Of a stretch of 64,000 nt of DNA, positions 38,578 through 47,384 are shown piece by piece. Under the pieces are notes generated by a model, which made no database searches, was not told where the DNA came from, and saw only the letters and a program-made list of their open reading frames with translations. The stretch is from Leptospira neocaledonica (GTDB lineage: Bacteria; Spirochaetota; Leptospiria; Leptospirales; Leptospiraceae), in contig NZ_NPEA01000005.1 of assembly GCF_002812205.1 (NCBI RefSeq), forward strand, positions 62,001-126,000, read 5' to 3'. The translations under genes were made by a program, and so were the position numbers. The stretch's first letter is position 1. Each line of letters starts with the position of its first letter.

Positions 38578-40613
38578 GGTGTAAAAAATCCGGTCTCCGC
38601 TTTTCCATTAGAATTTCTGAAAATAGCCTCTACGACCACGGGGACATAGACATCCATTCCATCTGGATTAATTCTGCTTTTGAAAGATAGAAGATACCTT
38701 CTATCTTTTTTGGAATCTATCCAGCTTCTTAGATTCTTCTCCGTTCCTCCGGAAGGGATAGTTAAAAACTTTCCCCCCGTTTTTTCCGCGATTTCTTTAT
38801 ATACGGAAACCGATTCTCCGTTTTCTCCTAAGCATAAGAAGTAGATCGGAATATCGTGAGATACGGCGAAACGGATGATTTTTGTCGGAGAAAATTGAGT
38901 GAATGCTGCTTTGGAATCTTTTCCAGAAACGATCGCGATAATTGCCCTTGGACCTAAGCTATCCAACAAATCTGTAATCCCTTTTTGAAGAGACTTTCCA
39001 ATTTGGGATTCTTCTTCCGGGGAAAAGGAGCGTAACGCTTTTAAGATATCATACATACTCTTTCCGAAAGGGTAGGCGGTTTGAGTATCTCTTCCGGAAC
39101 GTAAAAGTTGGATCTTATCTTCTGTTCTAATCTCAGATAGAAACGGACGAATTGCCTTTTCGATAGTCGCGTATGAATCCGATACGATCTGGGAATTTTC
39201 GGCAATAATGGAAACGCTTACTCTATTATTATATTTTTTCATATCGGTCAATCCGATCAAAGGAGAAAGATTGTCCATCTCATAGATACGAAAAGAATCG
39301 CGAGGGATTGCTTTAACGGGAACCCCATGCCTATCCTTTGCATGAAGAACTAAGGAAATATCCGGATAATCTGAACTGATAGTCCTTTCTACGATCAGAT
39401 CCAAATTAGAAGAAAGTTGCCCTTTAGGAGAAAAGGATTCGATTCTATGTCTGTTAAAATCTGCAACAAACATGGAGCCGGTATAATCGAAAGCTACTGA
39501 GAATGCTTGGTCGAAATTTCGAACCGTATTTTTTGAATCTTTAAAATTGTCGAAACCTGACCATGTTTTAGAAATAGAATCGTAAATAAAAAGACCGGCG
39601 GTTTCGTCTGCGACTACTACTTTGTTATCTTTGATCGAAAGATTTCTAGGTCTTTTGAAAGAAGGATTATTTATCTCTTTCAAAAAGTTTCCCTCGTGAT
39701 CAAAAACAACGAGCCTCTTGTTTCCTCGATCTGCTACGAAAATTTCGCCACGATTGTTTACTTTAATCCCTGCAGGTTGTTTTAGGATTCCGACTCCGAT
39801 TTCTTGGAGAGGTTCTCCAGTTCTAGAAAGTTTTTGGACTCTATTATTTCCCATATCCGAAACATAAAGGAATCCTTCTTTCGTAAAATAAAGCCCTGCC
39901 GGCCCGTGAAAATTGCCGGGATCTTTTCCGGTAGAGCCGAAACGATTTACGTAAGTGCCTCTGGTATCGAACTCGTAAATTTTATCTCCTGCATAATCTG
40001 CAACGAAGATAGATTTGCCTCGAATGCTTATACCAACCGGTCCTTCCAAGTTTCTTCCAAATGAGCCTTTGAAATTTTCGATTGGGAAACCATTGGCGTC
40101 GAATTTAACCACATTGGCTGTATCGAAACTTACTACGTAAAGATATCCTTCTTCGTCGACTGCTAGGTCGGCCGGATTTCTGAAGCGAAACCTTCTCAGA
40201 TCATCTCCGAAAATAGATTTATAATATTCTAAATTATCTTTTCTATTCCCACCGCCTAGTCTGTATCTTAATGCGTCTAAACGATTCTTACTGATCAGGT
40301 CGAGTTTATTAGAAGATTCTAATTGTTCCAATTCGGAAAGACTTTCCTGCCAGTCTCCGCTAAGATAATATGCTTCCGAAAGAAAGAATTTAGGATGAAC
40401 AAAATCTGGTTTGATGGAAAGCGCTCGAATGAAATTCTCTCTGGCCGCAGCGAATTCTCCCTTATTATAATAGGCGAGACCTCGCTTAAAGAATGTCTTG
40501 GCTTCTTTTTCTTTTAGCCCGAAATTAGGAAGGGGTTCGGACCATCCGGATTGCGTGAGAATTCCTAAGAGTAGAACTAAAATGAAAAGTTTTGTCTGCG
40601 TACGTCTCCCCAT
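38574..40613 (-). CDS. Exported TPR, NHL-propeller and von Willebrand A protein
   Basis: A 679-residue protein: signal peptide (LFILVLLLGILTQSGWS), a TPR pair at about 30-110, then six or so NHL beta-propeller repeats at about 130-400 (DLAVDEEGYLYVVSFDTANVVKFD, GPAGLYFTKEGFLYVSDMGNNRVQKL). A von Willebrand A-type domain follows at about 450-650 (VSVSIIAENSQIVSDSY, RAIIAIVSGKDSKAAF). The metal-ion site motif DxSxS at its start is replaced by AENSQ. It probably scaffolds an envelope complex with the overlapping TPR protein downstream. Function unknown. Confidence 0.85.
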   Translation of the reverse strand: MGRRTQTKLFILVLLLGILTQSGWSEPLPNFGLKEKEAKTFFKRGLAYYNKGEFAAARENFIRALSIKPDFVHPKFFLSEAYYLSGDWQESLSELEQLESSNKLDLISKNRLDALRYRLGGGNRKDNLEYYKSIFGDDLRRFRFRNPADLAVDEEGYLYVVSFDTANVVKFDANGFPIENFKGSFGRNLEGPVGISIRGKSIFVADYAGDKIYEFDTRGTYVNRFGSTGKDPGNFHGPAGLYFTKEGFLYVSDMGNNRVQKLSRTGEPLQEIGVGILKQPAGIKVNNRGEIFVADRGNKRLVVFDHEGNFLKEINNPSFKRPRNLSIKDNKVVVADETAGLFIYDSISKTWSGFDNFKDSKNTVRNFDQAFSVAFDYTGSMFVADFNRHRIESFSPKGQLSSNLDLIVERTISSDYPDISLVLHAKDRHGVPVKAIPRDSFRIYEMDNLSPLIGLTDMKKYNNRVSVSIIAENSQIVSDSYATIEKAIRPFLSEIRTEDKIQLLRSGRDTQTAYPFGKSMYDILKALRSFSPEEESQIGKSLQKGITDLLDSLGPRAIIAIVSGKDSKAAFTQFSPTKIIRFAVSHDIPIYFLCLGENGESVSVYKEIAEKTGGKFLTIPSGGTEKNLRSWIDSKKDRRYLLSFKSRINPDGMDVYVPVVVEAIFRNSNGKAETGFFTP

Positions 40614-40936
40614 TCTAATCCTCTCAGTCGATAGAACAGCTTAAGAGACATAATTTCAACCTATTTTTCGGCAGTTCAATATGGGTTTTATCGTTCTAGC
40701 AAGCGATTTAAGGCAATGGTTTTGTTGGAGCTCCTACAGGTTTGATGGAAATAAATCAGTTTGTCAAAACCTGGGTTTTGTGAAAATGTCCGTTTTTCTC
40801 CACCGCTTCGCTCCGGCCCCCACCCAAATCGGGCGGGGCCCGATTTGGACGTATGTAGGAGTTCCCACATATCGAGACCCCTAGGGAATGAAATACCCGA
40901 AGGGTAGTCGAGCTTCGCGAGGAGCCGTCCTGAAAA
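40614..40936. repeat. Intergenic stretch holding element copy F
   Basis: The palindrome TGTTGGAGCTCCTACA at 40723-40738 and TGTAGGAGTTCCCACA at 40854-40869 bound an element in minus orientation. Its core has GGCCCCCACCC with a further inverted repeat (AAATCGGG / CCCGATTT). The flank 40698-40709 (AGCAAGCGATTT) also occurs at 35610-35621. From about 40875 the text resembles GC-rich junk seen near other repeats. No gene is credible here. Confidence 0.75.
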
Positions 40937-41176
40937 TTAACCGAGTCTTCTTTTGACTGAAAATCTTTCTTTTAGATTGGAAGAGGGGGAGTTACCAGTG
41001 GGAGAGAGCCAGGCGTTTTTCCAATTGGAATGCCATTCGGACCATTCGTTTCGGACGGATTGGTTTTGTTGGAGTTCCTCTTCCACCTCTCTCATCAGGC
41101 GGTCCAGTAGGATCACGTAGTTTCTGAATCGCAGGGCCAGGTCGGTATTTGAGGAAAGTTCCTGCATGGTTTTCAT
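40937..41176 (-). CDS. Small helical protein, unknown
   Basis: A 79-residue frame beginning MKTMQELSSNTDLALRF. The middle is amphipathic helix (NYVILLDRLMREVEEELQQN) and the tail basic. It lies 74 bases downstream of the deacetylase gene on the same strand. A competing frame at 40992-41309 has worse composition. Codon choice is acceptable but there is no strong ribosome-binding site, so the call is tentative. Confidence 0.5.
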   Translation of the reverse strand: MKTMQELSSNTDLALRFRNYVILLDRLMREVEEELQQNQSVRNEWSEWHSNWKNAWLSPTGNSPSSNLKERFSVKRRLG

Positions 41177-41250
41177 ATCGGCCCAAGTGAGTGCGAAGTA
41201 GCATTTTTTTGTCGGAAATTTTGATCGGAAATAAAAAGAAATATAGGTCG

Positions 41251-42177
41251 TTAACCGGCAAGGACGGCGATATGTGCTTCCACACTTTCGGCCAAGGCAT
41301 CCAGGTCATACCCTCCTTCTAAGAAGGAAACGGTTTTGGCACCGATCTGTTTTGTTGCGGACAATACTAATCTTGTGAATTCTGCGAATGCGTTTGTGCT
41401 TAGATTCATACCTGCTAATGGATCTCTTTTATGTCCGTCGAAACCGGCGGAGATCAATACATACTCTGGTTGAAATTCCAAGATGGAAGGGGCCACTACT
41501 TCCTGGAAATAATGCAGATATTCTTTATCTCCTGAGCCCATAGCTAACGGGATGTTTAATGTATAGTTTTGTCCTTTTCCTTCTCCTCTTTCATGGACTG
41601 AGCCTGTTCCAGGATAATAAGGATATTGGTGAAGCGAGGTGAAGAATACTTTGTCCGAATCGTAAAATATTTCCTGTGTTCCGTTTCCGTGATGCACATC
41701 CCAATCCAGTATATAAACTTTTTCTACTCCTTGTGTAAGTAAATAACCTGCAGTGATCGCTATATTATTCAATAAACAAAACCCCATGGATCTTCCCGTT
41801 TCCGCGTGATGTCCTGGTGGTCTGACAAGTGCGATTCCTGATTCTATTTCATTAGATCTGATCTTATTCACCAGGTCTACTCCGCTTCCTGCTGCCAAGA
41901 GTGCCGCATCAAAACTGGATTCGGAATATGGTGTGTCTCCATCGAAACTTCCTTTTTTACCTTGGATGACTGAAAATCTTTCTCTATGTCTGTGATTATG
42001 TACGGATTCGATTAGTTCTAAAGGTAGCTTGTTCGGTTTGATCCAATTCAAGTCCTTAAAATAAGAAGTCTTATGAAGTCGATTGAGTATGGATTCCAAT
42101 CTTTGAGGGGACTCTGGGTGGAATGTCCCGGTGTCATGCAATAAGAATGTATCGTCATAGGCGTAGCCGAGTTTCAT
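41251..42177 (-). CDS. Histone-deacetylase-family (AcuC-like) deacetylase
   Basis: Zinc-dependent amidohydrolase of the class II HDAC-like bacterial group (308 residues), acting on acetylated lysines or polyamines. Motifs seen: RPPGHHAETGRSMGFCLLNN, the metal site DWDVHHGNGTQEIF, SLHQYPYYPGTG, LNIPLAMGSGDKEY, ISAGFDGHKRDPLAGM and SFLEGGYD. All catalytic positions appear present. The palindrome at 42195-42210 lies 17 bases upstream of its start. The substrate cannot be told from sequence. Confidence 0.93.
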   Translation of the reverse strand: MKLGYAYDDTFLLHDTGTFHPESPQRLESILNRLHKTSYFKDLNWIKPNKLPLELIESVHNHRHRERFSVIQGKKGSFDGDTPYSESSFDAALLAAGSGVDLVNKIRSNEIESGIALVRPPGHHAETGRSMGFCLLNNIAITAGYLLTQGVEKVYILDWDVHHGNGTQEIFYDSDKVFFTSLHQYPYYPGTGSVHERGEGKGQNYTLNIPLAMGSGDKEYLHYFQEVVAPSILEFQPEYVLISAGFDGHKRDPLAGMNLSTNAFAEFTRLVLSATKQIGAKTVSFLEGGYDLDALAESVEAHIAVLAG

Positions 42178-42194
42178 TTTCTTCTCCCGTTTTT

Positions 42195-42210
42195 TGTTGG
42201 AAGTCCTACA
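42195..42210. repeat. Solo 16-bp palindrome
   Basis: TGTTGGAAGTCCTACA is an imperfect copy of the palindrome that bounds the dispersed elements. It is here alone, in the 92-base gap between the divergent deacetylase and DUF4015 genes, where it could touch both promoters. Confidence 0.65.
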
Positions 42211-42269
42211 AAGAGGACAAGTACCGAGGTCTCCGGTTCGATACTATAATATAGATCCGGAGTAAATTT

Positions 42270-43406
42270 GTGCGCAAACCGTTTTCACTTTTTCCAATCT
42301 TAGTTCTTACCGCTTTTCCGGTCTGTGCAGAGTTCACTATCCCTTATCCTGATAATTCGAAAAGGAAAGAAACTCCTGTTTTAGAATCCACTACGGATAT
42401 TAAAACCAAACCCCAATCTATTTCCAAAGAAAAGGAGAAGAAAGGTGAGATACGACTTTCTTCCAGAAACACTCCGGTGGAAAGCGAAAAGGAAGCTCCG
42501 AAAGAGAAACTTAAAAAGTTTTTTGCAAGATCTACGAACAAGGGTGCTTATGCGGATCGCCCTAAATTCTATCGTGGACTTTATGTGAATAATTCTTTGG
42601 TTTCGGATAAGTCCCGCAAGAATGAATGGGAGTCCTTATTAAAGGATGCATCCGACTATGGAGTAAATGTTTTAGTGATTGATCTTCAACCTAAAACTCC
42701 TTCTCCGGAAGAGATCTCTCGTATTAAAGAATTGGGTTTTTATCCGGTGGGAAGGCTCGTAAATTTCGACGGTGGACTTAAGACTAAATATCCTAGTCCG
42801 GAAAGGCTGAATTCTATTTTGGGATACGTGAGAAAGGCCTGCCTTTCAGGATTTCCGGAAGTACAATTAGATTATATACGTTATGCGGATGTTACCGATA
42901 TCGATCTTTCTTTGAAGGAAAAATATAATAATATCAACGAGATTGTAAATCGCATACGAGGAGAAGCCAACCAATGTGAGAAACTTCCATATTTGGGTGC
43001 GGATATTTTTGGTAGGATTCCTTTTAACCGCGACGATCAGATCGGGCAGAAGGTAGAAAACTTCGCTCAACTTGTGGACGTAATCTATCCTATGTTATAT
43101 CCTTCTCATTTTTACGGCCAACCTGCTCGTATTGCGAATCCCTACCAAACCGTTTATGATGGTTTGAAGAATACTAGAAAAAGATCCTTATCTACTACAA
43201 AAGTAGTCGGATGGATCCAGGGTTTTGGAATGAGTCTTGGTCCTTCCGGCAAGTCTTTGAAGGATTATATTAAAGCCCAAATCGAAGCAAGCGTGGACAG
43301 CGATAGTGACGGTTTTGTGGTCTGGAATATTGTTGGAAAATACGGAGATACTTTCCGAGCGATTGAGGAAAGTATCCAGAATGGAAAGTTGAAGATAGAG
43401 GATTAA
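42270..43406 (+). CDS. DUF4015-type putative glycoside hydrolase
   Basis: Exported 378-residue protein from a GTG start with GGAG eight bases before it. A signal peptide (LFPILVLTAFPVCA) and a charged linker to about residue 95 precede a TIM-barrel-like domain of the DUF4015 family. Its sequence includes GLYVNNSLVSDKSRKNEW, VNVLVIDLQPK, LGFYPVGRLVNF, VQLDYIRYAD, VDVIYPMLYPSHFYG and TKVVGWIQGFG. Acidic residues in LDYIRYAD and YPMLYPSH are candidate catalytic positions. Substrate unknown; a cell-wall or extracellular glycan is likely. Confidence 0.88.
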   Translation: MRKPFSLFPILVLTAFPVCAEFTIPYPDNSKRKETPVLESTTDIKTKPQSISKEKEKKGEIRLSSRNTPVESEKEAPKEKLKKFFARSTNKGAYADRPKFYRGLYVNNSLVSDKSRKNEWESLLKDASDYGVNVLVIDLQPKTPSPEEISRIKELGFYPVGRLVNFDGGLKTKYPSPERLNSILGYVRKACLSGFPEVQLDYIRYADVTDIDLSLKEKYNNINEIVNRIRGEANQCEKLPYLGADIFGRIPFNRDDQIGQKVENFAQLVDVIYPMLYPSHFYGQPARIANPYQTVYDGLKNTRKRSLSTTKVVGWIQGFGMSLGPSGKSLKDYIKAQIEASVDSDSDGFVVWNIVGKYGDTFRAIEESIQNGKLKIED

Positions 43407-43420
43407 GATTTGAATCTCGA

Positions 43421-43568
43421 TGTTGGAATTCCAACACGAATTTTGCGTAAAAAATCGGTTGTAATAATTAGGAATTTATGATATAGCGAGGTAGTGCTCC
43501 CACGGGCCACTCCCCCCGACCCAAAAATTAGGGTGGGGGAGTCTTCTGCCATGTTGGAGTTCCAACAT
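43421..43568 (-). repeat. Palindrome-bounded intergenic element, copy C
   Basis: A perfect TGTTGGAATTCCAACA (43421-43436) and ATGTTGGA-GT-TCCAACAT (43551-43568) bound an element in the orientation opposite to copies A and B. Read on the minus strand its core has CCCCCACCCTAATTTTTGGG followed by GGGGGGAGTGGCCCGTGGGA, matching copies A and B. It lies between two convergent genes, 15 bases after the DUF4015 stop. Confidence 0.85.
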
Positions 43569-43594
43569 CACGCTTTAAGAGCAGAAACTCGGTC

Positions 43595-44872
43595 CTAAAG
43601 TCCAAGATCTTTTTCTAATATTAGAAGATCCTTATCTCCTGGGACAGTCTTAGGCCTATGTAGTTTATATGCCTGAATAGACTCGATGGCTTTCGTTCTC
43701 AGAAAATTCGCTTCTTCGCTGATCGTTGTGGACTTTGCTCCACCGGAAAGTTCCATATATCTCTTTCCGTATAAGAGAGAAGTCAATCTATGAAGTCTGT
43801 AGTCAGTAATGTTATCCAGGCTTGCTTCTTTTAAAAGTTTTTGAGCGATTTCCCAGGATTTTTCTTGGCGATTTCTGAGCTTAGGCTCTTCTTCCGGTGT
43901 GACACTTCCTTTTGGTCTTTTTCCGGACGAGTAAGAAATATATAATTTATAATAAGTTTCCGCACTTCGGATTAAAAGTTCATAATCCGTTTTTGAAAGT
44001 CGAAATCCTTCTCTCGCAACTTCTTGCGCTCTTTCTAATTCCTCCGGAACGGAACTATTTTTTGGAAAGCTGGGAGCCTGGTCCGCTTTGCAGTTTAAAA
44101 AAGAAACGTATTCTCTTGAAAATCGGATCAGGTCTTGGTCGGAATCGAATCTAGATCTTTTTTTCCAAGCCGAAGAAAACTCCGCTCCTGCACTCATTGG
44201 AAGAATGCCGGAACATACCGGTTCTTTAGAATCCATTCCGGCTTCGCTCAAATATAACATTCCTAATCTGTAATGTGGTACGGGGGACATCGGATCTAAA
44301 CGAATTGCCTTTCGGAAGGATTGGATTGCTTCCGGGATTTCATCTCTTGTAAAATGATAATCCCCGGTTTTACGTTCTACTAATGCAGGTCCGCTGAGTT
44401 CGGAGGAGACCGGATAGGCTACGGTTAGGACCTTCTCCTTTGCCATTCCTAAATATCCGACACCTCTTAATTGTTTTCCGGTAAATGCGGTCTGAAAGAT
44501 GGATTTAACTTCTATTTGCCCCACGATACTTCCGTCTTTAAACGTTACATGGTCGAAATCTTTTTCGATTAAATAGAGTATCTGTCCAGGACGGATGCCC
44601 GGATCATAATGCACTTTTACTGTGACTATATCCGGTCTGGTATCATATCCTAATTCGAAACTTTTGTATTTCCCTTCATATTCGATCGGTTTAACTTTAT
44701 CGAACATAATGGTCTCCCCGACTAAGACCATTTTTTCTTTTCTAGGCATTCCGTCTTTTCCAGAGTTTTTAGGCATTCCAACATCTCGGAATGCGTATAC
44801 GAATTCTTTGGAGGAGATCGAAGAAGAAAAAGCGCAGAGCAATAGTACGATTATAGGTCGGGTTAGGGCCAT
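43595..44872 (-). CDS. Exported protein with C-terminal TPR-like helices
   Basis: A 425-residue protein. Start 44872 gives MALTRPIIVLLLCAFSSSIS, a Sec signal; the in-frame ATG at 44971 would prepend 33 residues encoded by a repeat, so I reject it. An N-terminal beta domain (GETIMFDKVKPIEYEGKYKSFELGYDTRPDIVTVKVHYDPG, given here as a region at about 45-110) precedes a TPR unit (DEIPEAIQSFRKAIRLDPMSPVPHYRLGMLYLSE) and long helices. No enzymatic motif. Unrecognised. The gene ends in front of repeat copy C. Confidence 0.78.
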   Translation of the reverse strand: MALTRPIIVLLLCAFSSSISSKEFVYAFRDVGMPKNSGKDGMPRKEKMVLVGETIMFDKVKPIEYEGKYKSFELGYDTRPDIVTVKVHYDPGIRPGQILYLIEKDFDHVTFKDGSIVGQIEVKSIFQTAFTGKQLRGVGYLGMAKEKVLTVAYPVSSELSGPALVERKTGDYHFTRDEIPEAIQSFRKAIRLDPMSPVPHYRLGMLYLSEAGMDSKEPVCSGILPMSAGAEFSSAWKKRSRFDSDQDLIRFSREYVSFLNCKADQAPSFPKNSSVPEELERAQEVAREGFRLSKTDYELLIRSAETYYKLYISYSSGKRPKGSVTPEEEPKLRNRQEKSWEIAQKLLKEASLDNITDYRLHRLTSLLYGKRYMELSGGAKSTTISEEANFLRTKAIESIQAYKLHRPKTVPGDKDLLILEKDLGL

Positions 44873-44923
44873 AGTTTTATTTTCGGCCGGATTGGAGTAT
44901 GGCAATAGAAATTTTAAGCTCTG

Positions 44924-45025
44924 GGGCGACTCCTCGCGAGGCTCGGACCGCGCTGCTACGACTTCGCGCATTCGCGCTCATCCCGGCAAAGCCAGGACTA
45001 AAGGTCTCCGCATCGCTGTCGCGGT
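44924..45025. repeat. Second repeat family, second copy
   Basis: GGACCGCGCTGCTACGACTT, then CGCATTCGCGCTCATCCC and AAAGGTCT, align with 35640-35725. Short self-complementary words (CGCGCATTCGCGC) suggest hairpins. It fills the gap between mtnC and the signal-peptide gene. It offers no open frame beyond a shadow extension. Confidence 0.6.
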
Positions 45026-45028
45026 TCG

Positions 45029-45733
45029 TTAGGCCAAGATCTTGCTAAAGTCCTGGATTACCTGATAACTGTGTTCCGCCTGAGGGTGGTTTCCTGGACG
45101 AGAAAGTAAAATGGGTCGAACTCCCGCTTCGGATGCCGCATCCGCTTCTTCTTTTATATCCGTGAAGAATACGATGGACCTCGGGGACAAAGAAAGTTTT
45201 TCAGCTATCTTCGTATAACTTGAGGATTCTTTTTTCCCACCTATTGCAGTATCGAAATAACCTTCGAAATATACAGTTAGGTCTCCTGCCTCGCAATATT
45301 TATAGATCAGTACCTGCGCTTCTACACTTCCTGAAGAATATACTGCGGCACGTTTGCCCGATTTTCTGATTCTTTCTAAAAAAGGAGGGACGTCTGAGAA
45401 TATCGTACTTTTCAATTCTCCGGATTCGTATCCTTTCTTCCAGATCCTACCTTGGATCTCTTTCAAAATTCCTAATTTACGATCTTTGGATACTAGGTAT
45501 TTGCAAAATTTAGTAAGTGATTCAGGGGAATCGGAAACTTCTTCCGTATATTCGCTTTCGTTTTTGGATGCGAGGATGAGCTCCTCGGCGAAACTTTTTT
45601 CCGCCGAGGTTTCAGAGAAGAATGGTTTAAAGTTTTGGACCGAGTAAGGGAATAAAACCTTATGCACGAATTCTATCGGCGTAGTTGTCCCTTCTATATC
45701 AAATAAATATAACTCGGCGTTTTGTTCTTCCAA
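45029..45733 (-). CDS. mtnC: Enolase-phosphatase E1 (acireductone synthase)
   Basis: HAD-superfamily bifunctional enzyme of methionine salvage, which enolises and dephosphorylates 2,3-diketo-5-methylthiopentyl-1-phosphate. The catalytic motif is FDIEGTTTPIEFVHKVLFPY with Asp12 and Glu14 (the Glu for Asp swap is normal for this family). The second motif is VYSSGSVEAQ, then KESSSYTKIAEKL and FFTDIKEEADAASEAG. The 234-residue length fits. It abuts the MFS gene upstream (start directly follows that stop). Other salvage genes are not in this window. Confidence 0.94.
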   Translation of the reverse strand: MEEQNAELYLFDIEGTTTPIEFVHKVLFPYSVQNFKPFFSETSAEKSFAEELILASKNESEYTEEVSDSPESLTKFCKYLVSKDRKLGILKEIQGRIWKKGYESGELKSTIFSDVPPFLERIRKSGKRAAVYSSGSVEAQVLIYKYCEAGDLTVYFEGYFDTAIGGKKESSSYTKIAEKLSLSPRSIVFFTDIKEEADAASEAGVRPILLSRPGNHPQAEHSYQVIQDFSKILA

Positions 45734-47119
45734 TTAAGCTGTCCTTTTAATCCTGTTAGCTTCGGCAGCCAGTTCTTCATGCATCTTTTGTTCATCTTGT
45801 TTGAAATTTTTCAGGATATAAAGCCAAGCCAGTCCGCAAGGTATCCAGAAAAGGATCGCGATCGTGAATGCTTGTGTCCTGTCCGGCAATATTGTGAGAA
45901 TCAATGCTGCCATTGCAGGCCCCAATCCGTTTCCAAGATTATCCGTCAGATTGTATAATGCGAACATAGAAGATCTGCTTTTGGGAGGATTGACGTTCAT
46001 GATCAATGCTCTTACGTTCGGTCCTGTTACAGAAATAATAATACCTGTAAGTATATTAATAAAAATGAATGCAGAACTTCCTGCCACACTCCCTGCATGC
46101 AATAAATAAACGGTAGGAAGGATTCCGATCAAGATCATACTTCCGCAAAAAATAGGTAATAATGTCTTGTTCGTATCGTATATTTTTTGGCCGACAATCC
46201 CGCCGAAAAAGGTTCCGATAAAGATCCCAACTGCAGCAAAGATTACCATGGCTGAGGCTGAATCTTTCGGCATTCCATATTGGAATTCGTAATAATCGTT
46301 CAAGAATACGAAAAATACCCCCCAAGGCACGCACCCCGGGATCCCTTGAAGGAAAATACCAATATTACTCTTGGTTGCGAAAATCGTGCGAATATCTTTC
46401 CATGTTAAACGAACGGACTCTGAATTAACATCCGTGGAGATATTTGTCAGTTCCTTTTCCTTTCCACCTCTAACCGGTTCCTTACAGAATAATCCATAAA
46501 CAAGCATGAATAGGAAAGAAGGGGCGGCCATATAGATAAAACTCTCTCTCCAGCCGTTGATCGGGTCTGCAGTGCCTAAAGTACCTCCGACCATTTGTCC
46601 GAGTCCAACTCCGAGTCCCATAGAAAGAGAAAGATAACCTGCTGCGGTAGATCTAGACTTGTCCGAGAAATAGTCTCCAACGAGTGAGAATAGAAGTGGG
46701 AAACTTCCCCCCAAACCGAAACCGGTCAGAGTTCTAAGAATTAGGAATTCGTCGTAGGTTCTCGCGAATCCGGAAAGAAGGCAAGGGATCTCCCCCAATA
46801 ATACTGTTCCGATGACCAAAGGTTTTCTAGGAAATCTTTGCGTAAGATATCCCATATAAACCGAAACCAATCCTCCTAGAACGAAAAAACAAATCGGGAT
46901 CAATCCTCCCAATTTCCAATCGATCTCTCTTTGGTCGGTGATCCCGAAAGAGCCTGCTATATTTCTGAGGTTCGGAGCGATCAGGTTTTGGTCCGCGAAT
47001 AGAAAGAAAGCCATTCCCATGATCATCCAAAAGGCGAGGATCGCGTTTCCTCCATGGCTAGCGAGTTCGCCTAATCCGAAATATCGAAGCAGGCTTTTTT
47101 CCGAGGTCGGTTGAGACAT
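45734..47119 (-). CDS. Major facilitator superfamily transporter
   Basis: Inner-membrane transporter of 461 residues with 12 predicted helices. MFS signatures are the loop after helix 2 (GYLTQRFPRKPLVIGT, an A-motif variant) and LRTLTGFGLGGSFPLLFSLVGDYF around helices 4-5. It resembles the sugar-phosphate or sphingosine-transporter-like (Spns) branch, but substrate is open. The start at 47119 has GGAGAG eight bases before it; the longer frame from 47215 does not. It sits directly upstream of mtnC, so the substrate could relate to methylthioadenosine salvage; this is weak inference. Confidence 0.9.
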   Translation of the reverse strand: MSQPTSEKSLLRYFGLGELASHGGNAILAFWMIMGMAFFLFADQNLIAPNLRNIAGSFGITDQREIDWKLGGLIPICFFVLGGLVSVYMGYLTQRFPRKPLVIGTVLLGEIPCLLSGFARTYDEFLILRTLTGFGLGGSFPLLFSLVGDYFSDKSRSTAAGYLSLSMGLGVGLGQMVGGTLGTADPINGWRESFIYMAAPSFLFMLVYGLFCKEPVRGGKEKELTNISTDVNSESVRLTWKDIRTIFATKSNIGIFLQGIPGCVPWGVFFVFLNDYYEFQYGMPKDSASAMVIFAAVGIFIGTFFGGIVGQKIYDTNKTLLPIFCGSMILIGILPTVYLLHAGSVAGSSAFIFINILTGIIISVTGPNVRALIMNVNPPKSRSSMFALYNLTDNLGNGLGPAMAALILTILPDRTQAFTIAILFWIPCGLAWLYILKNFKQDEQKMHEELAAEANRIKRTA

Positions 47120-47384
47120 CCAATTCTCTCCACTGTGTTTATGTTTCAAATGCATGTCGGCTTCTACAAGAAGCACGTAAAGCGACAGATTGGTGAGGGG
47201 AAAAGGAATCGGCAACGAAAATGTGAAAGTCTTCGAGCTTTGAAGGAAAGAAGGGTCCGATTTTCGTCCTAGAACATCCTCTTTCTTCCGTTTTGGAATA
47301 ATTACTTGACCCGACGTTTACTTGTCTATAGCTTCGGTCCGACTACGAGGGATGCCGCCCCTAACCTAGATGGAGCCAAACAGC

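Noticed and set aside
40681..40884. Frames on both strands of about 60-67 codons
   Set aside because: They consist of repeat copy F and flanking palindromes.
40992..41309. Minus-strand frame of 105 codons
   Set aside because: It overlaps the deacetylase end and a more plausible 79-codon frame; composition is Pro/Arg/Gly-rich.
44873..44971. 33-codon N-terminal extension of the exported TPR-like protein
   Set aside because: It would precede a signal peptide and is encoded within a repeat.
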